The notes: generated from the letters alone by a model not told the origin. 64,000 nt of DNA from Hymenochaete sp. R1 (GCA_019400425.1 JAFREE010000025.1:146052-210051); one strand, 5' to 3'. Positions 36,470 to 49,977 are shown, numbered from the stretch's first letter. Program-made: numbers and translations.

Positions 36470-37196
36470 AGAGTAGATAGGCTGGTGCTCGGATGAAAGC
36501 GATGACTAGACGAGAAGGGATAGATTCGGTTGTGGCGGTGGCTTTGGCAGTGACTCGAGAAGATTAGCCAAGCCTTTACAATGAAGCGCGATTGAAACAA
36601 ACAGTAGTCGACAGTGTACGGGTGACTGGCGAGAGTAATCCCGGCGCAAGGGGTGTAGTTCGAGTAGATACTACGGTGCTTGCAGTCTCGAACTCGAAAG
36701 GAACACGATATCAATAGGGACTCCTTTCGAGACTTTCCACTTGATATGTGTGCGGTATTTAACATGTGCGCACCAGGCAATCTCCTGGTTTGCATTCATT
36801 TGTAAGGCTCTTTGGAAGAAGGCTGGAAAGAGGAACGGAAGTAACCTGATGAGGAGAACACAAAGATGGCAAAATGTAGCCTACAAATAATTCCTTTCCG
36901 ATGGACAAATGCACAACTTTGTATTCATTTATGTTGGATGTCGGAAATAAGCTGCGAAATTCCAGAGTATGTATCGTCCGGATGCCTCCAGATACGTAGG
37001 TCTGCCTGGGCGTAGTAGGAGTACTCCGAGTAGTACGAAGGCAAAAGACAGCCGGATGCCGCGGGAGAAATTCTTCGCGATGCATTCGGATGCACTTGGG
37101 TATACATTCAAATTGTACTATTGCACATTGCACACTGATGACTCCGAAACCCTTGTTCAAAAATTTCTTCTGACTGAAGAGCATATACTCAAAAGA
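36470..37196. other. Divergent spacer, paralogue B / PRO3
   Basis: This is 727 bp between opposite start codons. Open frames on both strands overlap each other, lack domains and are not supported. Both promoters must lie here. Confidence 0.4.
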
Positions 37197-38446
37197 ATGG
37201 GCTACACGCTCTGTGTTCTCGGTTCGTTATTGAGCTTACCGCTAAAAAGTAGATGAAACTAAAGGAAGCGGACAGGTTGCGGCACGCTGGGCGTCGCTGT
37301 ACTCTCTGGAGTCATCTCCAGCCTCGAGCAACTAACAGCTCACATACAACTTCATGCCAGTCCCTTACCTACAGTGCAAGGCAACAGCGTGAAAAAGTGG
37401 GAACATCATACTTCCGGGACGTCCACGCCCGTCGGAGCCCCGGATGCCTCTCTCCCATCTCGCTTCATTGCGTGCGTCAGCAGGGAAGAGAGTGCACACA
37501 ATCTTGTGAGGATTTTCCATGGGAAAGGCGGACTGAGCGATACGATTGAGATTGTTGCGGGAGAGAATCTAGACAGCGTGAAGGAAGCGGATGTTATCGT
37601 GCTTGGGTGAGTGAACAGTTGGTATGCAGTCGGGACAGCTTATTCACCCATTGGTATACGACAAGTGTGAAACCCCAAATGGCTGAAAGTGTCCTCTCTG
37701 AACATGGAATGGTGGAAGCACTGGAAGGAAAACTTCTCATCAGCATTCTAGCTGGTGTCACGATCTCCCAGCTGAGAGCGTTGGTCAAATCTTCCACTAG
37801 AGTCGTTCGCGCAATGCCTAACACTCCTTGCAAAGTACGCTGGATCCGACATAGTCTTCTTAATAGGAGCCTCTGACATGCCTGTAGATTCGTGAGGGCA
37901 TGACCGTCGTATCCACCCTCCCATCCCTTCCGGAGACTGAGCTTGACCGCCAAATTATTCTCCGCATATTCTCCTCAATTGGTCGTTGTCGATTTCTGCC
38001 TGAAAAGAACTTTGATGCCTGTACGGCGCTGAGCGCGAGTGGCCCAGCGTTCGCTTGCGTGTTCCTAGAAGCCATGGCAGACGGAGGAGTGATGATGGGA
38101 TTACCAAGAGCCGAGGCTCTCGAATTGGCCGCTCAGAGTATGTTCGTTTGGATAAATGGCTAAGAATGCTTCTGACACGGTTGGTCGTAGCTCTTCAAGG
38201 TGCGGCGCGTATGTCTCTTCAGTCCGGATCGCATCCAGCACAAATCAAAGATGCTGTCACCAGTGAGTGCGCTCTTGGGTATACAGCAAGAGCAATAATG
38301 AAGCAACTACATACTTAGCTCCCGGAGGATGCACAATTGCTGGTCTTTTGACCTTAGAAGACGGAAAAGTCCGGTCAACTATTGCCCGAGCAATACAGGT
38401 TGCAACGGAACGTGCCTCGGAGCTCGGACAACCAACCAAAAAGTAG
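37197..38446 (+). CDS. PRO3: Pyrroline-5-carboxylate reductase
   Basis: This NAD(P)H-dependent enzyme makes the last step of proline synthesis. Six exons (37197-37221, 37276-37606, 37666-37834, 37888-38137, 38191-38262, 38319-38446) give 324 residues. The first exon is only 25 nt and ends in the Rossmann loop, which reads MGYTLCVLGCGTLGVAVLSG across the splice. Later blocks are ADVIVLGVKPQMAESVL, LISILAGVTISQL, TRVVRAMPNTPCKI, TALSASGPAFACVFLEAMAD and ALELAAQTLQGAARM. The catalytic C-terminal block TPGGCTIAGLLTLEDGKVRS follows. The protein is longer than the ~275-290 residues common in the family because of inserts after the first helix (VKKWEHHTSGTSTPVGAPDA). The gene converges with a glutamine-synthetase-like gene 178 bp away. 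Confidence 0.92.
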
Positions 38447-38624
38447 TTACTTTTTTCGTGTATACTCTAACCATTTAACAACCTCAGGGTCAAGATAGTA
38501 CAGCTTGGATGAATAAAGAACATGTATTTTAAGTTTCGGTCTTCAAGCCTGGCATATCATCAGGCGAGTTCCAGATAGCGTTTCACTGGGAGACAGTAAA
38601 GTCAACAGATTGTTATTCCACTCG

Positions 38625-40802
38625 CTAGATGCTGTACACACCTTCCCAGTCTGTGACTGCTTCATTCCAAAGCTTCACCTCATGCTGGCGAGTGCCTCCG
38701 AAATGCTCGACAAATTCATCCCCAAAGATTTCCCTTGCAACACTCCCAGGCCTCATCATGACTTCCGTTGCACTCTCTAACGACGTACTTAGCATCCTGA
38801 CTTTGCCCGTTAATCGGTCCTCGGGCTTGAAATGTGAGAGCGGCGGGCCTGGTTGAATGTTTTCTTGGATACCACGGAGACCGAGTAGGAAAATGGCCGA
38901 GATGGCGAAGTATGCGTTAGTGTCTGCGCCTGGAATCCGAACCTCTAGACGTGTGGCTGACGAAGGGGCACCGGGAGGGGAAATAATTCGAATAGAGGCT
39001 GCTCGAGAGTCGTATCCATAAGTGACAGCATTTGGAGCCCAGTAAGCCTCTCCTCCTGTGAGTCGTTTGTACCCATTCACAGTTGGGACAATCTGGTGAA
39101 GAAGTTCAACGGCGCAAGTGTCCGATTCTCAAAATCGTAACTTACCGCAGGCATAACTAATAATGTAACAGAGGTAAGAATAACACATGCGACAAAAAGG
39201 CAGTAAAGCACTAACCATCTGTTATACCATCCAGAATGCCTCCCAAGAACCATTCACATTCCTGACTGACATACTTCAGGTCCTCGTACTTTGCGTCCTT
39301 GCGGCCACCGCTCTTAAGTTCTTTCTCTGATAAAGCGAAGATGTTTCGTCCATCCTTATCTCGTAGAGAAACATGTATATGTCTGTGCAATGTTGAGTGA
39401 CAGTCCAAACTGGCACTCAACTTTGCTTACCCACTGCACCCAGGAAGCTGAAGTATACATCCATTAACTGTTGTATCTATTTAAAGCTGAGGTTCTACTC
39501 ACCCCTGCCCATGGTTTTGCCATGAAAGACGGTGTTACGCCCCTTCTCATACCGACGCTCTTGGCTACATATTTGAAGAGGATAGCGTTATCAGCTATCC
39601 TTGCAGCTTGCGTATATGCAAGGGCTGTTTCATATACCCCTGGCCCTGTTTCCGTGTCTATATGGTTGAAAAAGAAGGCTCTTTGGTAAGATAAAATTAG
39701 TAAGGGGCGAAAATCATGAGCACGTACGGTGCCCTTCGATAGGTATACCGAAGTTCAGACTGTCATCGTACAAGTCGTGGAAATAATCGTTATTGAGTTG
39801 TGTCCTTAAAAGAGAGTACCCATGCACTTGCGTGCCTGTTAGATAAAAGCGTCAATGGAAACATTTTCGAGGGCTTACTTCCACTTGTAAGCGGATTTAA
39901 GTTCGAGTACTGCTTCTTGGAAAGGGTAGATGGCGTTTCTTCAGTTCAAGTCAGTAAGCCATACCTTATCATTTGGAACATTCCAAGCAATTACCGTACC
40001 ATTGAATTGGAAGTACTATAAAGTCTGCGTCAAATCATGCAAAGAAAGTATATCCAGAGCCTACCTCATACTCTACACCAGCGAAGCAATCCCAGCCCAT
40101 CGCTTTCGTCTTCTCGACAGCCTTTTGAACTGTGCTTCTCGGACAGGCGCATATGGGCTCTTTCGTATCAGGATCTAAGAACGAGACAAGGAAGAAAGGT
40201 ATGCCGCCTTCCCAAGGTAGTGTTCGGTATGTTGAGAGGTCTATCTTGGCAAGTATATCACGGTACCCATTGTCCTTGTTTGAGATTAACAGTTCTCGAG
40301 AGTAGACTTGGTCATGCATATCCCAGCCACTGTCTACAATTGAGCACCTTACGTTTTCAGAAGCAGTTAAAGCTTACAATACGACGGAACAGAAGCCAAA
40401 TCCATCAGACGAAGCTGCACTCAAGAACTTATCCTTCGACTAGGAAAGTGTAGCGTTATCCAAAGCAGACCGAGAGGGGGTTGAAGTATAAGTACCATAA
40501 TCTTTCCGCGAAGGATCCCGTCCACTTTTTAAAATCAGCAAACAAGCACTCAAATGTGTATCGTAGCGACACCGACCGTCAACACCTATCTTCGCGCATA
40601 AGCTTCGCTGAGGCTAAAGGGATTACAGAATATTCGACATACCAGCAACCCTAATCTTTGTATGGCTTGAAAGCAGCCGCTTCAAGTCATCGAAGCTCTC
40701 AGGCGCATTCTTGGTTGCAATACTTGCCAACATAAGAAGTAAACCTCGAATCACGGCTTCGATAGAATAGCGTGCTAAAGATAAAGCGCTAGTCATCGTC
40801 AT
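38625..40802 (-). CDS. Glutamine synthetase-family enzyme (possible gamma-glutamyl ligase)
   Basis: Members use ATP to couple glutamate to ammonia or an amine. The start at 40802 reads MTMTSALSLARYSIEAVIRG. The N-terminal beta-grasp gives SSHTKIRVAGVDVDGILRGK, continuing SKDKFLSAASSDGFGFCSVV and FGWDMHDQVYSRELL. The catalytic domain shows ACPRSTVQKAVEKTKAMGWD, GHIHVSLRDKDGRNIF (HxHxS-type catalytic loop), YKRLTGGEAYWAPNAVTYGY (ATP loop) and TRLEVRIPGADTNAYFAISA, where the arginine and glutamate ligands are retained. The sequence resembles the divergent fungal group near bacterial GlnA-like gamma-glutamylpolyamine synthetases and the FluG C-terminal domain more than the canonical cytosolic enzyme; the substrate is inferred and open. 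Many introns are present, including a 9-nt exon at 40577-40585. The gene is divergent from RPT3. Confidence 0.85.
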
Positions 40803-41001
40803 GGCTCGACTCCGACTCCTAGAAAGCCGAGGTACCGTCGATCATTAGTCAGCAAGTTAGACAAACAAAGCGCCAAATAAAACGCGTACTTCTAGATTCA
40901 AACTACGCCGCGTCACCCTTCAGCTCAAGTCCACTTTCCTCTTCCTTGAAGCCTTTTGCGCCAGTCTTTCCTTCTATTTCCTGCCTGGTAGCTCTATTAC
41001 G
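40803..41001. promoter_or_regulatory. Divergent promoter region GS-like / RPT3
   Basis: This 199 bp spacer lies between opposite start codons and is CT-rich toward RPT3. I did not find the GGTGGCAAA proteasome element known from yeast. Confidence 0.4.
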
Positions 41002-42566
<1,565 letters not shown>

Positions 42567-43446
42567 TGTGTTGTGTTTGTGTGGACTTGCTTACGTTGTC
42601 ATTGCGTAAGTTCGTCTTTTACCCACGCATTTTTTTCATTCGGAAACTCACCCTCTTCACGTCCTTCTTCTCTCAGACTTGTACGCTGTATACTATCATC
42701 ATGCATATTTAATTCCTTTCGCTGCATTCTGCGCTGTCCTTTCTCTTTTATAAACATCGGAGCCTGCTCTGTATTCACTTTGGCGTCTTCCTGGCTGTGA
42801 CCCTACCGGTAGACGCCCATTCAAAAGAGCTAGAACAATTGGTTGGAAACGACTTCTCCCTAACTTTATTTTTTGCCTCTATGCCGACCCTTCACTGGAG
42901 ACTCCGACATGGTGGTTCACACGTAGGGAATATTTTGTATGGATGACAAAATAGTTAGGTGAGTGTTCTCTCTTGTGTCTGAGTTGATGTTTCGTTGAAC
43001 CACTCTTCAAAGTTCCCGACGTAAAATATCATTTAGGTCTTGAATACCTTGCGGAATCCGTCAATATCGAATTCTGTATCGGACAAGTCGCATCTTTACC
43101 ATTTCGTGTCCATTCTTGTCGGCGTGATCTTTTTCAATCTTCTTTCTTCCCGGCACGGTGTTTTGCGCTCTCTAACACTCTGGTTGACGATGAACTTTTA
43201 CCCACGCGTCTTCCTCATTTCACGAGAGCAAGACTAATACGAGCATGTCAACATAAAGATGTACTCCCCCGGTTTGTTTTTAGCGACCCTTTGGAATTGT
43301 GGTTGGTTCGTTAAAAGTGTATGGGTAACAATTCCATTACTCTTCAATAATAACTAGCAATGCCAACCAAATCGTTGAAGAATAAAAATTTCCAGACTTC
43401 TTTACTGTTCATTCCTATGACATTTACAAATGAAAGCCGTACGCCG
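42567..43446. other. Spacer between convergent RPT3 and DUF3074 genes
   Basis: This spacer is 880 bp. It is T-rich just after RPT3, as in a 3' untranslated region. Short frames here are not supported and no gene was seen. Confidence 0.45.
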
Positions 43447-44450
43447 TCATGACGCAGCAGGAACTTCCGCCGTAGTGTTAGTACTGGCGTCGGCTTGAGA
43501 GCCATTCTTAAAATACTCCCGATCCGAGTTGAACCATTTGAAGAATAGTGGGACGTCATTCGCGACCTGGCCTGGGATGCTCGTTTGCGCAAGGAAGTTA
43601 GGTATGCTGCCGCCTGGTGTACTGGACGTCGCCATCCTGTTCAAGATTGGGTATTAGAAAGGAGGAAGGGTAACAGGGAAAGTGGTTCACCCACCGCCAT
43701 TCTGTCTTCCCGTTCTCTAGCTCTCGGAGCCTTTCGACGGCAACGTACCGGCCTTTGACACCCGGCGCTTCGAGATTGGACATCTCAGAGTCCGGTGAGA
43801 CGTCGATAGGGATGGAGACGATGAGTCTAAACGCAACGAATCAGTGAAATAATGAGGCAGTACAGTAGAGAAATATGAAGCGCACCCTGTCCTTTTAGGA
43901 GCTGATTCGTCGAGGTGAATGACTTGGAGGACGGTGAATGTTCTATTACCTATGGGAGGGCGGAACTTGTAATGGATGTTCCAAATGGTCGATTTTTCAG
44001 AAATGTGTTTGAGGAGGGTGATTTTGTCGATATCATGAACGAATCTTGGTGGGCGGGATATGTGTCAGAAAATGAGTTTCGAAGTGGTGCCAGATAACGC
44101 TACTTTTGCTCATGTTCTGGTTTCTTCGTGCCTTTTACGCCGATAGTCAATGCCAATTCGTCAAAGTGCATGTAGCGAATAAGCAACGTACCCAAACCGA
44201 ACCACATCTCATCGAACGTTGCTTCCTCCGGCGGATGCTCGCTCGCCCTACAGAACCATGGCTGCTCGTCATCTTCGGATTTTGGTGCCGTGTATCCCTT
44301 CACCAGACCCTTGGCATGGTCCTTCTGGTGTTTCCAAGTAGAAGTCTGCTCTGCAAGTTCGAGGCCAGCTTGGATGAGTCTTTCTTCTGCGGGTATGTCT
44401 GCGGGTTTGGTAGGGGACAAATTGAGGGAAGTTCCGCTAGGTAGGAGCAT
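43447..44450 (-). CDS. DUF3074 START-like domain protein
   Basis: This fungal family adopts a START/Bet v 1-like lipid-binding fold. The start at 44450 reads MLLPSGTSLNLSPTKPADIP. The protein continues FDEMWFGLGTLLIRYMHF and then, after a GTAGCG...CCAAG intron, KFVHDIDKITLLKHISEKST, IWNIHYKFRPPIGNRTFTVL and HLDESAPKRTG. The next exons give GLIVSIPIDVSP, GVKGRYVAVERLRELENGKT with EWR, and MATSSTPGGSIPNFLAQTSI. The end is VANDVPLFFKWFNSDRE followed by a short Ala/Thr tail. The blocks GRYV.VER and MATSS.AGGSIP..L match the family as I know it. The ligand and role are unknown. It shares a 209 bp promoter region with SPB4. Confidence 0.85.
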
Positions 44451-44659
44451 GGTGGGTGGAAGAGAAGGGGTTCAGGCCGATGGGAAAGTTGTATCATGGT
44501 GGATTTAGACTTCTCTAGTCTGACGATCGTGGAAGCGCAAAGGCAGTAGTCAGGCAACCCCGAAGAAATATATTTATAAATAAAACGTCGATCATTGTTT
44601 TGGATTCGAAGTCGAGGAGGATCTCTAACTCGCTCAGCGCTCTGCATTCAACCACTACC
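44451..44659. promoter_or_regulatory. Divergent promoter region DUF3074 gene / SPB4
   Basis: This 209 bp spacer lies between opposite start codons, with an AT-rich patch (ATATATTTATAAATAAA) near 44567-44583 that could serve as a TATA region for either gene. Confidence 0.4.
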
Positions 44660-47292
44660 ATGTCCTCAAAAAACGCTTATGCAGGCATATGGTCTTCTTT
44701 ACCGACATCTTTGACCCCATGGGTGTCAGTCATCGTTCAATATGTTGTTTCACCTCGTTTTGACTAAAATTTCTACAACAGCCTGGAGGTCATAAGCTCC
44801 ATGGGCTACACCCATATGACTCCCGTTCAAGCTTCGACCATCCCTCTTTTCATGAAGCACAAAGACGTCGTCGTCGAAGCGGTGACGGGAAGTGGGAAAA
44901 CTCTGAGTTTCGTCATTCCAATTCTGGAGCGGCTCATTCGGAGAGAGGAAAAGCTGCGCAAAAATGAGATCGGAGCGTTGATCATTAGTCCTACAAGGTT
45001 GGTTTTTTCGGTTTAGCGGAAGCAGATCCAGCTAATCCGACACATAGAGAGCTGGCTTCTCAGATCCACTCTGTATTTCGTTTATTCCTACAGTCTATTT
45101 CCAGTGTGCGTGGCCTACTGTGCTTATACACGATGCATCCCTTATTTCATGCCGCAGGATGACAAGCAAGATTCAGACGAAGAGTCGACAGAGGACATTC
45201 AACCTCGTATACCAGAACCCCTTCTTCTCGTATCATCCTCCGAATCATCGCCCAAAGAAGATATCCGCAGATTCTTGGATACTGGTGCCGATATTGTCAT
45301 TGGCACGCCCGGACGAGTGGAAGAATTCGTCTTGGGAAAAGGAGCTGGGTCAGTGAGCGTCAAAGAGCTTGAGGTTTTGGTCCTGGACGAAGCAGATCGG
45401 TGCGCCATTGAAAATTTCAGTTTGCTTGAGACTGTCTAAGCACACTAACATACCGGCACTTTGAAAGACTCTTAGATTTGGGCTTCACACAATGCTTGAC
45501 ACGTATCCTGACTGCACTCCCGAAACAGAGGCGAACAGGGCTCTTCAGTGCTACTATGACAGACGCATTGACTGAGATTGTGCGTGTTGGCCTTAGAAAT
45601 CCCGTCCGTGTAGTCGTGAAGGTTGAAGCGAAGCGGAGCAAAAACGGTGTTATTGTGAAGGAGAGGGTGGAAGAACGGCGCATACCTGCGACGTGAGTCG
45701 GAAGCTCCTCATGCATACAAATGTTAAGGCCGTAAACTGACATTAAAACCTCGTCTCCTAGCTTGCAGAGTTTTTACATCCAATGTCAGCCTTCTGAGAA
45801 GATGGTGCAGCTTATACGTCTTTTCCACTACGAAAGCAAAAACAACGGTTCCTCGCGTTTCATCGTCTACTTTGCAACATGTGCATGCGTTGACTACATC
45901 TATCGCGTAAGTCCACCTAAAATGAATCTTCCATGTCATAATATCCTAACCAACACCAATTCTCAGATCCTCCTCGCCCTCATTCCCGACGTCTCCCTAT
46001 TCTCTCTCCACGGGCACATCCCTCCCGCCAAACGGACAGCATCTCTCAAAGCTTTCCGTGATCACCCTTCGACACCACACTCTCCCTCCGTACTCCTCTG
46101 CACGGACGTTGCGGCTCGGGGTTTAGACTTGCCTGATGTAGATTGTGTGATTCAGTTCGACCCACCCGTGGATCCGAAGCAGTTTAGTCACCGGTGTGGG
46201 AGGACGGCGAGGGCTGGAAAAGATGGGAGGGCTTGGGTGTTTTTGAGCGAGAGGGAGGTCGGATATGTTGGTGTGTATGGCTTCCTCTATTCAACCATTG
46301 TGGCCATTATTGAAGGATCGATTGAAGACTTCTTATCGGTGCGGAAAATCCCTTTGAAGGAGCATGCGAAGGTGGCATCAGATGCAACTAGGACATCGTC
46401 GGATGAGGGAGACCCCGACGTTGAAACGTTTTTACACAAAATGCGAGAAACAGCATTAAAAGATAGAGATTTGCATGATAAGGTACACGCCTTTCCGAGC
46501 TTTTCAATAAATCCATACATTCAACCGTATCATCGTTTCAGGCCCTCAAAGCGTTCGTATCCTTCATCCGCGCGTATTCCAAACACGAAGCATCCTACAT
46601 ATTCAGACTAAAAGACCTCGATCTCGTTGGCGTCGCGATCTCATTTGGTCTCCTCCGTTTACCCAAAATGCCCGAATTCAAGAACTGCAAACGCGAGGGA
46701 TGGAAGGATGCTGATGTCAATGTAAGTGTACAAGCCTTCACTGTTTTTCTTATGCATATTGATCACTGACTGTTCGAAACAAACTCTGGATCATTTATGA
46801 ACCCCCATTGCATTTATACGTCATCTCACCTGTTATTAATAGTGGAATACCTACGCATATCAGGATAAGGCGCGTGAGACGCGTCGCATTGCATCCCTTG
46901 CGGAGTCAGAGACGGCGAAAGCGAAGGAACGACGGGCGGAGGAGAATGCGAAGCGGAGGGAATTGAAGGAGAGAAACGCGGCGTGGAGTATAAAGGTGAC
47001 TCGAAAAGTAGAGAGGGAGAAGAGGAAGGGAAAGAAAGTTCGGAAAAGAGAATGGTTGAAGGGTGCGGACGTAGGGGAAGGGGAAGTGGGTGGAAGTGCA
47101 GAAGAAGCTACGCAAGAACAGCTAGATCACCTCGTGGACAGTACCGATTCCAAAAAGCGAGGCGCCGGAGATACTGGTAGTGGAGATGATGATGACTGGA
47201 ACGAGCTGGCTCGAGAGGAGCGTATGGCGAAAAAGGTACGGAAAGGCAAGATGGACGGGCTGGCGTTCGATGCAGAGTTTGGGGGATTGTGA
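44660..47292 (+). CDS. SPB4: DEAD-box RNA helicase Spb4 (DDX55)
   Basis: Spb4 acts in the nucleolus in 60S ribosomal subunit assembly. The start reads [20 protein letters not shown], then [20 protein letters not shown] (Q motif), [16 protein letters not shown] (motif I), PTRELASQI (Ia), [10 protein letters not shown] (Ib), [15 protein letters not shown] (II), GLFSATM (III), FIVYFATC (IV), [20 protein letters not shown] (V) and [14 protein letters not shown] (VI). The C-terminal extension shows [20 protein letters not shown] and [11 protein letters not shown], which identify Spb4 among helicases. A Lys/Arg/Glu-rich tail follows, ending FDAEFGGL. It has about nine GT-AG introns, and the junctions I checked keep frame. 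The reading frame is intact. Confidence 0.94.
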
Positions 47293-48051
47293 GATATATC
47301 CGTTTCTGGTACGGTACCCATTAATATTGTAACTTTAAAAAAATGAAAGTGTACTGTGGCTACGCTGCCGAAGGGCGGGAACCCATAAAAGCCAAAGAAA
47401 ATCCTCAGGGAAATCCAGAACGCGCTCTGAACAAAGCCGAAGCCGAAGTTCTCTATTTATAAATCAACGCTAACCAGGTTTTCCATGTCCCATGGCTACT
47501 AGCCACACCAAAGATCCTGGTTAGATTAGATGAGAACCTTGCACAAAAATCATTATTTCTCAAAATCTCATTGGGGGGAAGGCATGATGAAGTCTGTGAT
47601 GGGATATCTAAGATGATAATGCCATCAACTCTTAATGCTCATTTGCAGTACTTTTCGCCTGAAAAAAGGCATAGCATTATCACCGACAAGCTACTGCCAG
47701 TAGCCAACAAACCACTTGCATTTTTCCATCGTTACAAAGACATGATCCGTTTAAGATGTTAATCGAAAGTGACGAAGAGAAACATTTCTCCCAGGGTGTA
47801 TGCAGTTTTTCACGTACACGCTTTCACTTTGCAGAGGACAAACTTTGATACCTGTTCCATTTTTAGTACACCTATATGTTTAGCAAAGCATTGAGACTAT
47901 TACAGTGAATCGTATCGCAAAGAGTTCCACTGTCGACTGGTCATTATAGCCCTCTGGCAATCTTGCTCCTGGTCCAAGCCCTCACAGTTACTGTCCCTCC
48001 CTGCCCCCTCCTTATATTGGTCCCTTTACTAGTTCCCCATTAGTCCCTAAC
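47293..48051. other. Spacer downstream of SPB4
   Basis: This 760 bp region has only short unsupported frames. The last ~60 bases before 48052 are CT-rich (CCCTCCCTGCCCCCTCC) as in a promoter or leader. No RNA gene was seen. Confidence 0.45.
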
Positions 48052-48884
48052 ATGTCCAAGCGTGACGCACCAGCCGAAGCCACAGACAATCCTCGCAAAC
48101 GCGTAAAGGAGCTGCAATACATAACAAAAGTTTTCCCCGGTGAAGCAGCAGTCCTCGCAAGCTGCGGGATTCTCGACCGCATCTCGCAACACAATCAACT
48201 GGCCCGGGCTCGTCCGTCTGCATGCTATCTCTGATTACGACCAGTATAAGTCTTATTACGACGCGCTGTACGGCCGCAAGTCTGCCAATGAACAGATCGC
48301 GAGGCTCAGCTGCGTCTTATCTCTAAAGCCTGACTGTACGTGTAACGAGCTCGACGGACTGCCAGAGTACGTCGAACCGAGAGCGCGAGCGATAGTTGAG
48401 GAAGTGAGGACGCTGAAAGACCGGCCAGGGGCCCAGCGTCGTCGAGATGCGTTGAAAGAACAAGGCAAAGGGCCCCAAATCATATCCTATTCCTCACATC
48501 TCTACTATCAAGTACTCCCAGGTTCCATCGGGATACACCCTCGAACAGCTGCGGTGTTTATATGAAGTGGAGCTGGATGACCTTTTCTTGTGCGCGCCTG
48601 CGCTCCTGGTGTGGCGCTGGACCAAGCTTTCTTCAAAAACCCGTTCATTGCGAAATGTCAAGGACCAGCATAGGTGGTGGGTGGAATTCGGGAAGGAGAA
48701 GGCGCGGTTTCTAGCGAGATATGAGGATCTTAAGGCGCGGTTTCGGGAGATTGGGTGTGGGTTTCCGTCAAGGGAGGAAGATGTGCGGGTGGATGAGCTT
48801 GAGGGCTGTTTGGCGTTGGAACTTGAGGAGCCGGTAGACGACCCTGAAAACAAGAAGTTTGGGGAGAGAAAACTTGGTCGATGA
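48052..48884 (+). CDS. Hypothetical protein with two apparent frame changes
   Basis: I do not recognise this gene. The ATG at 48052 opens MSKRDAPAEATDNPRKRVKE, continuing QYITKVFPGEAAVLASCGIL, but this frame stops at 48232. A second frame from about 48190 gives INWPGLVRLHAISDYDQYKS, LYGRKSANEQIARLSCVLSL and EPRARAIVEEVRTLKDRPGA. A third frame from about 48500 gives YSQVPSGYTLEQLRCLYEVE, DDLFLCAPALLVWRWTKLSS, HRWWVEFGKEKARFLARYED and a stop at 48882. The second change could be an intron (GTGAGG at 48404 to CCCAG at 48521, 118 bp, in frame). I found no splice pair that repairs the first change. It is either a real gene with an unusual intron, a sequencing error, or a young pseudogene. It converges with the bL27m gene. 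Confidence 0.5.
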
Positions 48885-49125
48885 GGATGTAAGCATGTGT
48901 AGTACGCGAGTTTGTGTGGCACTTGACTGAATAGCGCAGAGTTTGTGGGAGTATAATTTTTCCAAAATCCAGTGATTGGTTCATTACAATGCTGCACTTA
49001 TAAAAAGTAAGGCGTGGTGCAAGGCTCTACTGAAAAGCATATCTCTATCAGATCTCACATGTTAAGGATCTGAAAAACGAAAAAGCGCTCGAAACTAACC
49101 TATAGCTAAATCGAGATCCCATAAA

Positions 49126-49808
49126 CTATACGGACGGCGAAGCGTTCGAGAGTACCTCATCAGCCACCTGACTGCTCCTGTTAAGATCCACGAGCCCGAA
49201 AAACCTGCTCCTCCCAAGATTGGTTTCATCTCTGGGTAGCTTCTCGCCGCGTTGGAGGACGACGCCGACGTATCTCCTTTGGCCATTCATCCATTTTTCG
49301 GAGTAGAAGCGGACGAAGCCGGGGACGAGTGCGTAAATGGTGTGGTCGCGGCCCATTCCAACCTGCACAGGGAACAGCATCCAAGAGTAATATTTGTTTC
49401 TTGAGTAAATGAAAATAGAAGAATCGAGGAGGAACGTACGTGCTGGCCTGGATGGAACTGGGTACCACGTTGACGGACTATGATGTTACCGGGAACGACA
49501 GCCTGGTCTGAGACGCAAACACAGAATATGTCAGCTTGATTTCGTACAAGAGCAAAGCAGTGAACACGAACCAGAGAACTTTTTGATACCGAGTCTCTTT
49601 CCTGGGGAATGACCATTGTTGCGAACGGTACCACCAGCGCGTTTTGTCGCTGTTCGGATGGAACCAAGCCCTGAAGAGCGAAAGGTGAGTTTGAACGAGT
49701 AATAGGATATATTACCAGCGGAACACACCTGAAGGAGAGAAGGGGTTGCGGAAAGCTTCTCGCAAAGCAGGAATGAGCGGCATGAGTGACAAGAGGAGGA
49801 GATAACAT
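49126..49808 (-). CDS. Mitochondrial large-subunit ribosomal protein bL27m
   Basis: bL27 reaches the peptidyl-transferase centre; the mitochondrial form corresponds to yeast Mrp7/Mrpl2. The start at 49808 reads MLSPPLVTHAAHSCFARSFP, a basic/hydroxylated presequence consistent with mitochondrial import. After an intron come IRTATKRAGGTVRNNGHSPG with KRLGIKKFS, then QAVVPGNIIVRQRGTQFHPG and VGMGRDHTIYALVPGFVRFY. These are the diagnostic L27 blocks (ATKK..GS..NGRDS..KRLGVK; GQ.V..G.IIVRQRGT..HPG.NVG.G.D.TL.A). A fungal C-terminal extension ends ASPSV at 49126. Four exons are seen. The gene is divergent from SKP1, with 169 bp between the starts. Confidence 0.93.
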
Positions 49809-49977
49809 TGCAGCGAGCAGAACCGCAAAAGGGAGGTGATGCTTACATAATCACTAGGGGGCGTGCGCATACTTAATTCTTCTTTAAATGCAGTCAGTCA
49901 CCCCTAGCTAAGCTTCATCTATCTTCTCTGCTCTCTCCTACGCCACCCATCCATCACACTCAATCCTTTCGTCGACG
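49809..49977. promoter_or_regulatory. Divergent promoter region bL27m / SKP1
   Basis: This 169 bp spacer, the shortest divergent promoter in the window, lies between opposite start codons. The half next to SKP1 is CT-rich (ATCTTCTCTGCTCTCTCC). Confidence 0.4.

Noticed and set aside
36759..37184. Minus-strand frame of 141 codons upstream of PRO3
   Set aside because: It has mixed composition, several overlapping frames in the same DNA and no splice continuation. It probably arises by chance in the promoter spacer.
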